Assembly: GCF_018449475.1 (NCBI RefSeq)
Contig: NZ_JAHCQH010000014.1
Location: forward strand, 248,001 to 312,000
Length of the DNA stretch: 64,000 bases
From: Ancylobacter radicis
GTDB taxonomy: Bacteria > Pseudomonadota > Alphaproteobacteria > Rhizobiales > Xanthobacteraceae
Direction: 5' to 3'
Shown in pieces: positions 34,429-41,882 of the stretch (its first letter is position 1; every line of letters starts with the position of its first letter). The notes under the pieces are model-generated. The model had not been told where the DNA came from. It was given only the letters and a program-made list of their open reading frames with translations, and did no database searches. The translations under genes were made by a program, and so were the position numbers.

Positions 34429-37008
34429 CTATTCGTCGAGAATCGCGCGCACCTTGGCGGCGAGCGCCTCGACATTGAATGGCTTGGGCAGGAGATGCGT
34501 GCCGGCGTCGAGGGTGCCGTTATGGACGATGGCGTCGCGCGTATAGCCGGTGGTGTAGAGCACCTTGAGCGCGGGATGGAGGCGCCGCACCTCATCCACC
34601 AACTGGCGCCCGGACATGCCCGGCATCACCACATCGGTGAACAGCAGCGCCGGGCACGGGCCGGCCTCGATGAACCGCAGGGCCTCCAGCGGGCCGGCGG
34701 CCTCGACCACGGTGTAGCCGAGATCGCGCAGCACCTCGGACGACAGGGCGCGCACGCGGGCGTCATCCTCGACCACCAGCACCGTCTCCGCGGCCGTGCC
34801 GCGCCGCGCCACATCCCGCGGCTCGCGCGGCGGCTCCGCCGGCATCGGCCCCTGAAGGCGGGGCAGGTAGATCTTGACCGTGGTGCCGAGGTCTAACTCG
34901 GAATAGATCCGCACATGGCCGCCGGACTGGCGCACGAAGCCATAGACCTGGCTGAGGCCGAGGCCCGTCCCCTTGCCCACCGGCTTGGTGGTGAAGAACG
35001 GGTCGAAGGCCCGGCTGATGGTCGCCTCGTCCATGCCCGTGCCGGTATCGGTGACGGCGATCAGCACATAGTGCCCGACCGCAATGCCTGAATCGCGGGC
35101 GTGGAGATCGTCGACATCGACATTGGCGGTCTCGACGGTGAGCGTGCCGCCCTCGGGCATGGCGTCGCGGGCATTGACCGCGAGGTTGAGGATGGCGCTC
35201 TCCAGTTGCGCCGGGTCGACGCGGACCTGCCACAGGCCGGCGCCGATCACCGTCTCCACCCGGATGGTCTCGCCCAGCGTGCGGATCAGCAGGTCGCTCA
35301 TGCCGGTGACGAGGCGTCCGACCTCGACGGGCTTGGGCGAGAGCGGCTGCTGGCGCGAGAAGGCGAGCAGGCGCTGGGTCAGCGTCGCGGCGCGCTGGGC
35401 GCCTTCCAGCGCCGCCTCGACGAAACGGCCGACATCGGTGTCGCCCTTGTCCAGCTTGCGCTGGGTGAGGTTGAGCCCGCTGATGATGACGGCGAGCATG
35501 TTGTTGAAATCATGCGCGATGCCGCCGGTAAGCTGGCCGACGGCCTCCATCTTCTGGGCCTGGCGCAGCCGGTCTTCGGCCTTGGAGCGTTCCTCGACCT
35601 CCTCCATCACGCGGCGCTCCAGCGTGGCGTTGAGGGCCTGCAGCTCCGCCTCGGTGCGCTTGCGCTGGGTGATGTCGATCACCGTGCCCATGAAGCGCAG
35701 CGGGTGGTCGTCGATCTGCAGGCGGCTGCCGGTGGCGGCGAGCCAGCGTTGCTTGCCGTCCCGAAGGCCGATGGTGCGGAATTCGATGTTGTAATCGGCC
35801 CCGGTGGACAGGGCATTTTCCACCGCGGCGGCGGCTCGCTCCCGGTCCTCGGGATGCAGCCCGGCAAGGAAGGAGCCGGCATAGCTCACCTCGGCGTCCG
35901 GCGGCAGGCCGAACAGTTCCTTGCAGCGCGCGTCCCATTTCAGAAGGTCGAGGGCGGGCTGATAGTCCCAGGTGCCGATGGCGGCGGCGGTGATGGCGAG
36001 CCGCGCCCGCTCCGCCTCCGCGCGCGCCCGCTCCTCGGCGCGCACGCGCTCGATATGGGCCCAGCTGCGCTCGGCGACCTCGCTCAGCAGAGCGAGCTCG
36101 TCCGGCGTCCAGCGATGCGGCGCCGCGTAGTTGACCGACATCAGCGCGGTGAGGCGGCCATCCTTGACCAGCGGGATCGACGCGGTGGCAACGATGCCCA
36201 GTTCCGTGAACAGGGCCGAAAGCTCGCGCGGCAGTTCCTCGCGGACATGATTCAGGGTGAGCGGCTGGCCGGCCCGCAAGGTGCGGGCGACCGTCTCGCC
36301 GAACTGGCTGAGCCGGTATTGCCCGATGACGCTGTGCGCCCCCGGCCCGGTCCATTCGCCACGGACCGTGATCGTGTCGCCATCGGGTTCGACATCGGCA
36401 TAGGAGCAGCTTACCCCACCGAGCCGCTGGCCCAGCATGCGGGTGGAGGTGTCCATGATGGCATTGGCGTCCGCGCTCAGGACGGTTTCCCGGCTGAGGC
36501 TGTCGAGGAAGCTCAGCCGGGCCTCGTTGGCCCTTAGCTGGCGCTCCGCGCGCATCCGCTCGGTGGTCTCGCTGACGATGCAGAGCACGCCGGCGATGCT
36601 GCCGTCGACCTCCCGCACCGCCGAATAGGCGATGTCGAAATTCACCTCTTCGAGATAGCCGTGGCGCTCGATGAAGAACGGCCGGTCCCGCGCATAGACC
36701 GGCTCGCCGGTGAGGCGCACCTGATCGAGCAGCGGCCGCAGATCGTCCCAGAGTTCCGACCACCCCTCCGATGCCGGCCGGCCGAAAGCATGAGGATGCT
36801 TGCTGCCGATGGTGGGCGCATAGGCGTCATTGTACAGGGCGAGATAGTCCGGCCCCCAGAACAGCACGATCTGCACCGGCGAACAGAGCATCACATCGAA
36901 AAGGCGCGCCAGAAGCGGCGGCCAGTTCCGGCTCGGCCCGAGCGGGGCATCCGAGATATCGAGGGCGGACACAACGTCAACAGCGTGAGATGGCGTCGGC
37001 CTGCTCAT
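34429..37008 (-). CDS. Hybrid sensor histidine kinase (PAS-GAF-PAS-HK-REC)
   Basis: Cytoplasmic hybrid kinase of about 859 residues with no membrane helix. An N-terminal PAS-like domain (LFWGPDYLALYNDAYAP), a GAF domain (about 180-330), a PAS/PAC domain (AAIGTWDYQPALDLLKWDAR), then HisKA with GGIAHDFNNMLAVI, HATPase (NLAVNARDAMPEGG, GTGLGLSQVYGFV) and a C-terminal receiver with LLFTDVVMPGMSG. Start 37008 has GGCGGGGATT upstream; Met 18 bases earlier is possible. Convergent with moxX, 21 bases apart. No DNA-binding partner is adjacent; signal unknown. Confidence 0.85.
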   Translation of the reverse strand: MSRPTPSHAVDVVSALDISDAPLGPSRNWPPLLARLFDVMLCSPVQIVLFWGPDYLALYNDAYAPTIGSKHPHAFGRPASEGWSELWDDLRPLLDQVRLTGEPVYARDRPFFIERHGYLEEVNFDIAYSAVREVDGSIAGVLCIVSETTERMRAERQLRANEARLSFLDSLSRETVLSADANAIMDTSTRMLGQRLGGVSCSYADVEPDGDTITVRGEWTGPGAHSVIGQYRLSQFGETVARTLRAGQPLTLNHVREELPRELSALFTELGIVATASIPLVKDGRLTALMSVNYAAPHRWTPDELALLSEVAERSWAHIERVRAEERARAEAERARLAITAAAIGTWDYQPALDLLKWDARCKELFGLPPDAEVSYAGSFLAGLHPEDRERAAAAVENALSTGADYNIEFRTIGLRDGKQRWLAATGSRLQIDDHPLRFMGTVIDITQRKRTEAELQALNATLERRVMEEVEERSKAEDRLRQAQKMEAVGQLTGGIAHDFNNMLAVIISGLNLTQRKLDKGDTDVGRFVEAALEGAQRAATLTQRLLAFSRQQPLSPKPVEVGRLVTGMSDLLIRTLGETIRVETVIGAGLWQVRVDPAQLESAILNLAVNARDAMPEGGTLTVETANVDVDDLHARDSGIAVGHYVLIAVTDTGTGMDEATISRAFDPFFTTKPVGKGTGLGLSQVYGFVRQSGGHVRIYSELDLGTTVKIYLPRLQGPMPAEPPREPRDVARRGTAAETVLVVEDDARVRALSSEVLRDLGYTVVEAAGPLEALRFIEAGPCPALLFTDVVMPGMSGRQLVDEVRRLHPALKVLYTTGYTRDAIVHNGTLDAGTHLLPKPFNVEALAAKVRAILDE

Positions 37009-37269
37009 CGAATCCCCGCCCTCCATGGCACGCATACCCGCCCCCGGAGGCTGGCAGCAAGGTACCTTCCGCGAAGAACCGCCGCCGCCGCAATTGGTTC
37101 CAGGGACACGCCAAAATGACGGTGGCGCGAGGGGCGCCGGAAGGCAGGCGTGACCCTGCCGTGAGAGGGGCGAGGTATGAGAGGGGTCGAGCGGCGAAAT
37201 CGGCGGGCCGGGCATTTCCAAACCCGCCCGGTGCGCTACACTTCAACGCATGCGTGGGAGGAACGTGTC

Positions 37270-37554
37270 GTGAGATGGCCGATCAAATGGCTCGCCCTGA
37301 GCGTCGTGCTGCTGGCCGGGAGCCCGGCTCTGGCCCAGTCCGACGCCCTGCCGCCCCTTCCCCCGCCCACCAGCCCGGATTCCTTCGCGGCCCCGGCCCC
37401 GGACGGCCTCGACCCCGTGAGCGACGAACCGGCTCCGCAGACCGGTGAGCTGGTCCCCCTGCCCGTTGCGCCGCCGCAGGACCCGGCGGCGGCGATGAAG
37501 CTGCCGGATTGCGCGCCGCCCAATTGCGGCACGCCGCAGATCATGGCGCCGTAG
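37270..37554 (+). CDS. Small proline-rich secreted protein
   Basis: Hypothetical protein of 94 residues. A clear signal peptide (IKWLALSVVLLAGSPALAQ) precedes a mature region made largely of Pro, Ala and Asp with a short Cys pair (PDCAPPNCGT). Start is GTG 37270, chosen because GGGAGGAA (37257-37264) lies at proper spacing; the open frame continues upstream. It is separate from both neighbours. I recognise no family. Confidence 0.6.
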   Translation: MRWPIKWLALSVVLLAGSPALAQSDALPPLPPPTSPDSFAAPAPDGLDPVSDEPAPQTGELVPLPVAPPQDPAAAMKLPDCAPPNCGTPQIMAP

Positions 37555-37717
37555 AGTCTGTCCGCAAAAGCCGATCGCGTTTCGTGTCGCGGCCGGGAGC
37601 CTGCGCCGTGGCGCGCGCGGGCTCGGCGCGCATGGCCGGCCGATCCCCGTTGAAGGCCGGAAATGCGACGCGCGGCGGTTTTACGGAATGTCGTGAGGGT
37701 TTTTGCATATCGTTTTG

Positions 37718-37746
37718 TTGATTGCATTTTTATGCAATAATGATAT
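37718..37746 (+). promoter_or_regulatory. Promoter of the bigR sulfide operon with overlapping palindromic operator
   Basis: TTGATT (37718-37723) and TGATAT (37741-37746) are separated by 17 bases, a good housekeeping promoter. The spacer is filled by the perfect palindrome ATTGCAT-TTTT-ATGCAAT (37721-37738). An operator inside the spacer would block polymerase, which fits repression by the ArsR-family BigR encoded in the same operon. The region is AT-rich against a GC-rich background. Confidence 0.7.
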
Positions 37747-37795
37747 CCCTGAATGCGGCAGGAACGGACCTGCCATGTTGCTGGGATGCCCTGAC

Positions 37796-37996
37796 ATGAC
37801 ACGAAATCTTGGAAGCCTCGACCGCGCCGTGCGCGTCGTGATCGGCCTCGGCCTGCTGTCGCTCATCCTCGTCCTCGAGGGCAATCTGCGCTGGCTCGGC
37901 CTGATCGGCCTCGTGCCGCTGCTGACCGCGATGATCGGCAATTGCCCGCTCTACAGCGTGTTCGGTCTCTCGACCTGCCCGCTCGCGCGCCGCTGA
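37796..37996 (+). CDS. DUF2892 inner-membrane protein
   Basis: Membrane protein of 66 residues beginning TRNLGSLDRAVRVVIGLGLL, with two hydrophobic helices and a cysteine-bearing end (IGNCPLYSVFGLSTCPL). This is the YgaP-type DUF2892 pattern. The Met at 37775 is an alternative start with AGGAACGG in front. First gene of the bigR operon; members often accompany rhodanese or persulfide dioxygenase. The paired cysteines may take part in sulfur transfer, an inference. Confidence 0.8.
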   Translation: MTRNLGSLDRAVRVVIGLGLLSLILVLEGNLRWLGLIGLVPLLTAMIGNCPLYSVFGLSTCPLARR

Positions 37997-38007
37997 GGAG
38001 CCGTGCC

Positions 38008-38904
38008 ATGAGCGGCCAGCTTGAGGTGGGGAGACCCGAGGTGACGGGATTCTTCGATCCCCGCACCTGGTCGATCCAGTATGTCGTCGCCGACCCGGCG
38101 ACGAAGCTCTGCGCGATTGTCGATCCGGTCCATGACTTCGACGAGAAGTCCGGCCAGACCGCCACCATCAACGCCGACCGCCTGCTCGCCTTCATCGAGA
38201 CGCGCGGCTACACGGTCGAGTGGATCCTCGACACCCATCCCCATGCCGACCATTTTTCCGCCGCCAGCTACCTGAAGCAGAAGACCGGCGCGCCGACCGC
38301 CATCGGCGAGCGGGTGAAGGATGTTCAGGCGCTGTGGAAGGGCCATTACAACTGGCCCGATTTCCCGGCCGACGGCTCGCAATGGGACCGGCTGTTTGCC
38401 CATGGCGACAGCTTCAAGGTCGGCAGCATCGAGGCGCGGGTGATGTTCTCGCCCGGCCACACGCTGGCTTCCGTGACCTATGTCATCGGCGACGCCGCCT
38501 TCGTGCATGACACGCTGTTCATGCCCGACAGCGGCACGGCGCGGGCGGATTTTCCCGGCGGCAGCGCCCGCGTGCTGTGGCGCTCGATCCAGGACATTCT
38601 CGCCCTGCCGGACGAGACCCGCCTGTTCACCGGCCATGACTACCAGCCCGGCGGGCGTCCGCCTTTGTGGGAATCGACCGTCGGCGCGCAGAAGGCGGAG
38701 AATATCCATCTGAGCCATGGCGAGGACGAGGCCGCCTTCGTCGCGCTGCGCGAGGCGCGTGACCGGACCCTTCCCATGCCGAAGCTGATCCTGCATTCAC
38801 TGCAGATCAACACCAATGGCGGGCGGCTGCCGGCGCCGGAATCGAACGGGACACGCTATCTCAAGATCCCGCTCGACCTGCTCAAGGGCGCCGCCTGGGA
38901 GTGA
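38008..38904 (+). CDS. blh: Blh, ETHE1-like persulfide dioxygenase
   Basis: MBL-fold protein of 298 residues. The metal site is DTHPHADHFSAA near residue 76, with FSPGHTLASV and FTGHDY supplying further ligands; FVHDTLFMPDSGTARADFPG is typical of ETHE1/Blh enzymes that oxidise glutathione persulfide to sulfite. GAGGAG precedes ATG 38008. No rhodanese domain is fused, since the protein ends shortly after the MBL domain. Located between DUF2892 and bigR as in Agrobacterium and Xylella. Confidence 0.9.
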   Translation: MSGQLEVGRPEVTGFFDPRTWSIQYVVADPATKLCAIVDPVHDFDEKSGQTATINADRLLAFIETRGYTVEWILDTHPHADHFSAASYLKQKTGAPTAIGERVKDVQALWKGHYNWPDFPADGSQWDRLFAHGDSFKVGSIEARVMFSPGHTLASVTYVIGDAAFVHDTLFMPDSGTARADFPGGSARVLWRSIQDILALPDETRLFTGHDYQPGGRPPLWESTVGAQKAENIHLSHGEDEAAFVALREARDRTLPMPKLILHSLQINTNGGRLPAPESNGTRYLKIPLDLLKGAAWE

Positions 38905-39260
38905 AGCGAATGGACGCGATGACCGACGGGCTCTCCGCCGAGGCCGCCGACATGAAGGCGCGGGTGAACGAGGCCAGCGCCTTTCTCAAGAAGCTCGCCA
39001 ATCCCGACCGTCTGCTGCTCGCCTGCGCCCTGCTGGAAGGAGAGCGTTCGGTGCGCGAAATGGAAGACCTGCTCGGCATTCGCCAGCCTGGCCTGTCGCA
39101 GCAGCTTGCCGAACTGCGCGCCGCCGGGCTCATCGTCGGGCGCAAGGAGGGCAAGCAGGTGTTCTACGCACTCGCCGACCCGCGCGTGAAAACCTTCATC
39201 ACCACCATGCACGGGCTTTTCTGCGCACCGTCGGGAACGGACGGCAAGGAACAGACATGA
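38901..39260 (+). CDS. bigR: BigR, sulfide-responsive ArsR-family repressor
   Basis: Winged-helix repressor of 119 residues. The recognition helix region is IRQPGLSQQLAELRAAGL and the wing GRKEGKQVFYAL. Two cysteines fall at positions 42 (LLACALL) and 108 (LFCAPSG), the same positions as the redox pair of characterised BigR, which forms a disulfide or polysulfide link on exposure to sulfide and leaves DNA. The GTG start overlaps the blh stop; ATG 38910 is possible but would shift the numbering. Confidence 0.92.
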   Translation: MKRMDAMTDGLSAEAADMKARVNEASAFLKKLANPDRLLLACALLEGERSVREMEDLLGIRQPGLSQQLAELRAAGLIVGRKEGKQVFYALADPRVKTFITTMHGLFCAPSGTDGKEQT

Positions 39261-39685
39261 CCGCCTTCACCCCGTTGACCTCCTTTGCCGGAGGGCTCCT
39301 CATCGGCCTTTCCGCCGTGCTGATGCTGGCGCTGGAAGGGCGCATCGCCGGCATTAGCGGCATTGCCAGCCGCCTCTTCCCGCCCTGGCGCGACGGCCTG
39401 CTGCCGGGTCGCCTCGCCTTCATCGCCGGGCTCGTCGCCGCGCCCTTTCTGGTCGCGATGGCGACCGGACAGGAAGTGGTGCAGACCGTCTCCGCGCAGC
39501 CGCTGCTGATGGGTGTCGCGGGCCTTCTGGTCGGCTTCGGCTCGGTCTGGGGCTCGGGCTGCACCTCCGGCCATGGCGTGTGCGGTCTCGCCCGGCTCTC
39601 GAAACGCTCGATGGTGGCGACCGCGGTGTTCATGGCGGCGGGCTTCCTCACCGTTTTCGTCACCCGTCATGTGATCGGAGGCTGA
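39257..39685 (+). CDS. YeeE/YedE family sulfur transporter, first half
   Basis: Membrane protein of 142 residues with about four helices and the signature GSGCTSGHGVCGLARLS, whose cysteines are used for thiosulfate/sulfur passage in YeeE. ATG 39257 overlaps the bigR stop (ATGA). It corresponds to one half of the YeeE/YedE pair (PmpA/PmpB) of bigR operons. Transport of a reduced sulfur compound is the family expectation. Confidence 0.87.
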   Translation: MTAFTPLTSFAGGLLIGLSAVLMLALEGRIAGISGIASRLFPPWRDGLLPGRLAFIAGLVAAPFLVAMATGQEVVQTVSAQPLLMGVAGLLVGFGSVWGSGCTSGHGVCGLARLSKRSMVATAVFMAAGFLTVFVTRHVIGG

Positions 39686-39686
39686 G

Positions 39687-40112
39687 ATGCGCGCGCTGAC
39701 CTCGATTCTCGTCAATCTCGGCATCGGCCTCATCTTCGGCGTCGGGCTTGTCATTTCCGGCATGAGCAACCCGGCCAAGGTGCTGAACTTCCTCGACCTT
39801 GCCGGCACGTTCGACCCCTCGCTGGCCTTTGTCATGGGCGGCGCGGTGCTGGTCGCGTTCATCGGCTTCCGGCTGGCGCTGTCCCGCCCCGCGCCGCTGC
39901 TGGCACCGCGCTTCCAGCTTCCGACGCGCAGCGACATCGACGCCAGGTTGATCGTCGGGCCGGCGCTGTTCGGCATCGGCTGGGGGCTCGGCGGCTTCTG
40001 CCCCGGCCCGGCCTTCACCGCGCTGGGCCTCGGCGCGACCGGCACGCTGATCTTCGTCCCGGCTATGCTCGCCGGGATGTGGGCGGCGCGTAGCCTGGAG
40101 CTTTCTCGGTGA
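39687..40112 (+). CDS. YeeE/YedE (DUF6691) family protein, second half
   Basis: Membrane protein of 141 residues starting one base after its partner. It has GLVISGMSNPAKVLNFLDL and GGFCPGPAFTALG, the other signature of split YeeE transporters, with single Cys at the pore. Together the two proteins would form the full transporter. The stop codon lies within a long perfect inverted repeat. Confidence 0.87.
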   Translation: MRALTSILVNLGIGLIFGVGLVISGMSNPAKVLNFLDLAGTFDPSLAFVMGGAVLVAFIGFRLALSRPAPLLAPRFQLPTRSDIDARLIVGPALFGIGWGLGGFCPGPAFTALGLGATGTLIFVPAMLAGMWAARSLELSR

Positions 40113-40135
40113 ACTCCGGTTCACCGAGAAAGCTC
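40098..40135 (+). terminator. Long perfect stem-loop at the end of the bigR operon
   Basis: Seventeen-base arms (40098-40114 and 40119-40135, GAGCTTTCTCGGTGAAC and its complement) enclose the loop TCCG. The stem contains the stop codon of the last transporter gene. No T-run follows. It could terminate by stem strength alone or protect the message from 3' decay. Confidence 0.6.
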
Positions 40136-40150
40136 TAGCTTATTGTTCTG

Positions 40151-40198
40151 ACGCATTTTCTTCACGCGAACCGGAATCCACTTCGCTCGAAAATGCTC
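40151..40198. repeat. Imperfect palindromic element resembling a Rhizobiales intergenic repeat
   Basis: GCATTTTC (40153-40160) and GAAAATGC (40189-40196) flank TTCACGCGAACCGGAATCCA. This combination (GCATTTTC, CCGGAATCCA, GAAAATGC) is a motif I recall from abundant short interspersed repeats in Rhizobiales genomes. Only one copy is seen in this window. Confidence 0.5.
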
Positions 40199-40240
40199 TG
40201 GCGACAGGGCCGGCTGACCCAACGGCGCCCGCCCCACAGC

Positions 40241-40276
40241 AAAACGGCCCGGCCTCGCGAGAGACCGGGCCGTTTT
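40241..40276. terminator. Bidirectional intrinsic terminator between the bigR operon and dctA
   Basis: AAAACGGCCCGG (40241-40252) pairs with CCGGGCCGTTTT (40265-40276) over a twelve-base loop. A-tract and T-tract on opposite sides let it work in both directions, for the rightward bigR operon and leftward dctA, whose stop is at 40296. Confidence 0.85.
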
Positions 40277-40295
40277 ACAGGGGATGCAGGTACGC

Positions 40296-41675
40296 CTATT
40301 CCGCCGGAGCCGGGTGCGGGCGGGCGATGCGGTCATCCTCGGCGGCGAGGTCGGACACATCCTCCGGCAGCTTGCCGGCGAGAGCCGCCTTGAACTGCGC
40401 GGCGTCGAACTCGCCTTCCCAGCGGGCGACGACGACGGTAGCGACCGCGTTGCCGATGAAATTGGTGACGGCGCGGCATTCCGACATGAAACGGTCGATG
40501 CCGAGGATCAGCGCGAGACCGGCCACCGGCACGGTGGGCACCACCGACAGCGTCGCGGCCAGCGTGATGAAGCCGGCGCCGGTGATGCCGGCCGCGCCCT
40601 TGGAGGAGAGCATCGCCACCAGCAGCAGCAGCACCTGTTCCTGCAACGAGAGATGGATGTCCATCGCCTGGGCGATGAACAGCGCCGCCAGCGTCATGTA
40701 GATGTTGGTGCCGTCGAGATTGAAGGAATAGCCGGTCGGCACCACGAGGCCGACCACCGAACGCTTGCAGCCGGCGGCTTCCATCTTCTCCATCAGGCTC
40801 GGCAGCGCCGCCTCCGACGAAGAGGTGCCGATCACCAGCAGGATTTCTTCCTTGATGTAGCGGATCAGCGCGAGGATCGAGAAGCCGTTATAGCGGCACA
40901 CCGCGCCGAGCACGCCGAGGATGAACACCGCCGCGGTGAGGTAGAAGGTGGCAATCAGCATGGCGAGGTTCGCTACCGAGCCGATGCCGTATTTGCCGAT
41001 GGTGAAGGCCATCGCCCCGAAGGCGCCGATGGGAGCCGCCTTCATCAGGATGGCGACCAGCTTGAAGATCGGCGCGGTTAGGTTCTGCAGAAAGTCGGTG
41101 ACCGGCTTGCCGCGCTCGCCGACCATGGCCAATGCCGTGCCGAACAGCACCGAGAAGAACAGCACCTGCAGGATGTCGCCGGAGGCGAAGGCGCCGACCA
41201 CGGTGTCGGGAATGATGTTCTGCAGGAAGCCGACAATGCTCGCGTCATGGGCCTTGGCGGCATAGGTCTGCACCGCCTTGGCGTCGAGCGAGTTCGGGTC
41301 GATGTGCAGGCCCGTGCCCGGCTGGATGACATTGCCGATGATAAGGCCGACGATCAGCGCCAGCGTCGAGAAGCACAGGAAATACAGCATCGCCTTTCCG
41401 GCGACGCGCCCGACCTTCTGCATGTCGCTCATGCCGGCGATGCCGGTGGCGACGGTGAGGAAGATCACCGGGGCGATGATCATCTTCACCAGCTTGATGA
41501 AGGCGTCGCCCAGCGGCTTCAGCGCCGCGCCGGTCTCCGGCCAGAAATGACCGATGGTCATGCCGAGCGCGATGGCGAACAGCACCTGGAAATAGAGCTG
41601 CTGATAGAATTTCTTGGGCCGGGCGGGCGTCGTGCCGGCAGGGATCGCCGTCGCCGGCTGCATGATGGGCGCCAT
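40296..41675 (-). CDS. dctA: DctA C4-dicarboxylate:cation symporter
   Basis: Membrane carrier of 459 residues importing succinate, fumarate and malate. Family marks are [17 protein letters not shown] (serine-rich re-entrant hairpin 1), [20 protein letters not shown] and [13 protein letters not shown] (hairpin 2), with about eight helices. ATG 41675 has GGAGGAA in front; the open frame extends far upstream without support. Its promoter is sigma-54 dependent (41735-41750) and its regulators dctB/dctD are divergent, as in rhizobia. Confidence 0.96.
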   Translation of the reverse strand: MAPIMQPATAIPAGTTPARPKKFYQQLYFQVLFAIALGMTIGHFWPETGAALKPLGDAFIKLVKMIIAPVIFLTVATGIAGMSDMQKVGRVAGKAMLYFLCFSTLALIVGLIIGNVIQPGTGLHIDPNSLDAKAVQTYAAKAHDASIVGFLQNIIPDTVVGAFASGDILQVLFFSVLFGTALAMVGERGKPVTDFLQNLTAPIFKLVAILMKAAPIGAFGAMAFTIGKYGIGSVANLAMLIATFYLTAAVFILGVLGAVCRYNGFSILALIRYIKEEILLVIGTSSSEAALPSLMEKMEAAGCKRSVVGLVVPTGYSFNLDGTNIYMTLAALFIAQAMDIHLSLQEQVLLLLVAMLSSKGAAGITGAGFITLAATLSVVPTVPVAGLALILGIDRFMSECRAVTNFIGNAVATVVVARWEGEFDAAQFKAALAGKLPEDVSDLAAEDDRIARPHPAPAE

Positions 41676-41734
41676 GGTTTCCTCCGAGGGGTCGTGGCTT
41701 GTTGTTGATCTTGGCGAAATAGCGGCTCCCTTCA

Positions 41735-41750
41735 GCAACGCGCGTGCCAG
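41735..41750 (-). promoter_or_regulatory. Sigma-54 (-24/-12) promoter of dctA
   Basis: On the minus strand CTGGCACG-CGCG-TTGC matches the RpoN consensus TGGCACG-N4-TTGC at every specified base. The -12 element lies about 60 bases before the dctA start codon, leaving a normal leader. Activation by DctD, encoded nearby, is the established rhizobial mechanism. Confidence 0.9.
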
Positions 41751-41823
41751 CCGATGTGACCTCCGAAAAGAGACGACAAGACAGAGGGTTAGAAGTGAGT
41801 TCCGATCTTTTTGGATGACAGAT

Positions 41824-41873
41824 CGTGCGAAAAACCGCACGGCTCCCTCTTGCGATGTGCGGGAAGTCGCGCA
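41824..41873. promoter_or_regulatory. Tandem inverted repeats, probable DctD activator sites
   Basis: CGTGCG-AAAAAC-CGCACG (41824-41841) is a perfect six-base inverted repeat. A second imperfect copy, GTGCGGGAAGTCGCGCA, covers 41857-41873. Their centres are about 32 bases apart, three helical turns, and 75-125 bases upstream of the sigma-54 promoter, as expected for an enhancer bound by DctD dimers. Both lie between dctA and dctB and could also affect dctB. Confidence 0.7.
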
Positions 41874-41882
41874 AGATGGGGC

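Noticed and set aside
34495-36537. Plus-strand open frames opposite the hybrid histidine kinase
   Set aside because: The minus-strand protein has intact H-box, N-box, G-box and receiver motifs; the plus-strand frames have none.
38901-39260. ArsR-type gene as a metal-sensing arsenic/zinc repressor
   Set aside because: Metal-site histidines and CxC motifs are missing, while Cys42/Cys108 and the blh-YeeE context point to BigR.
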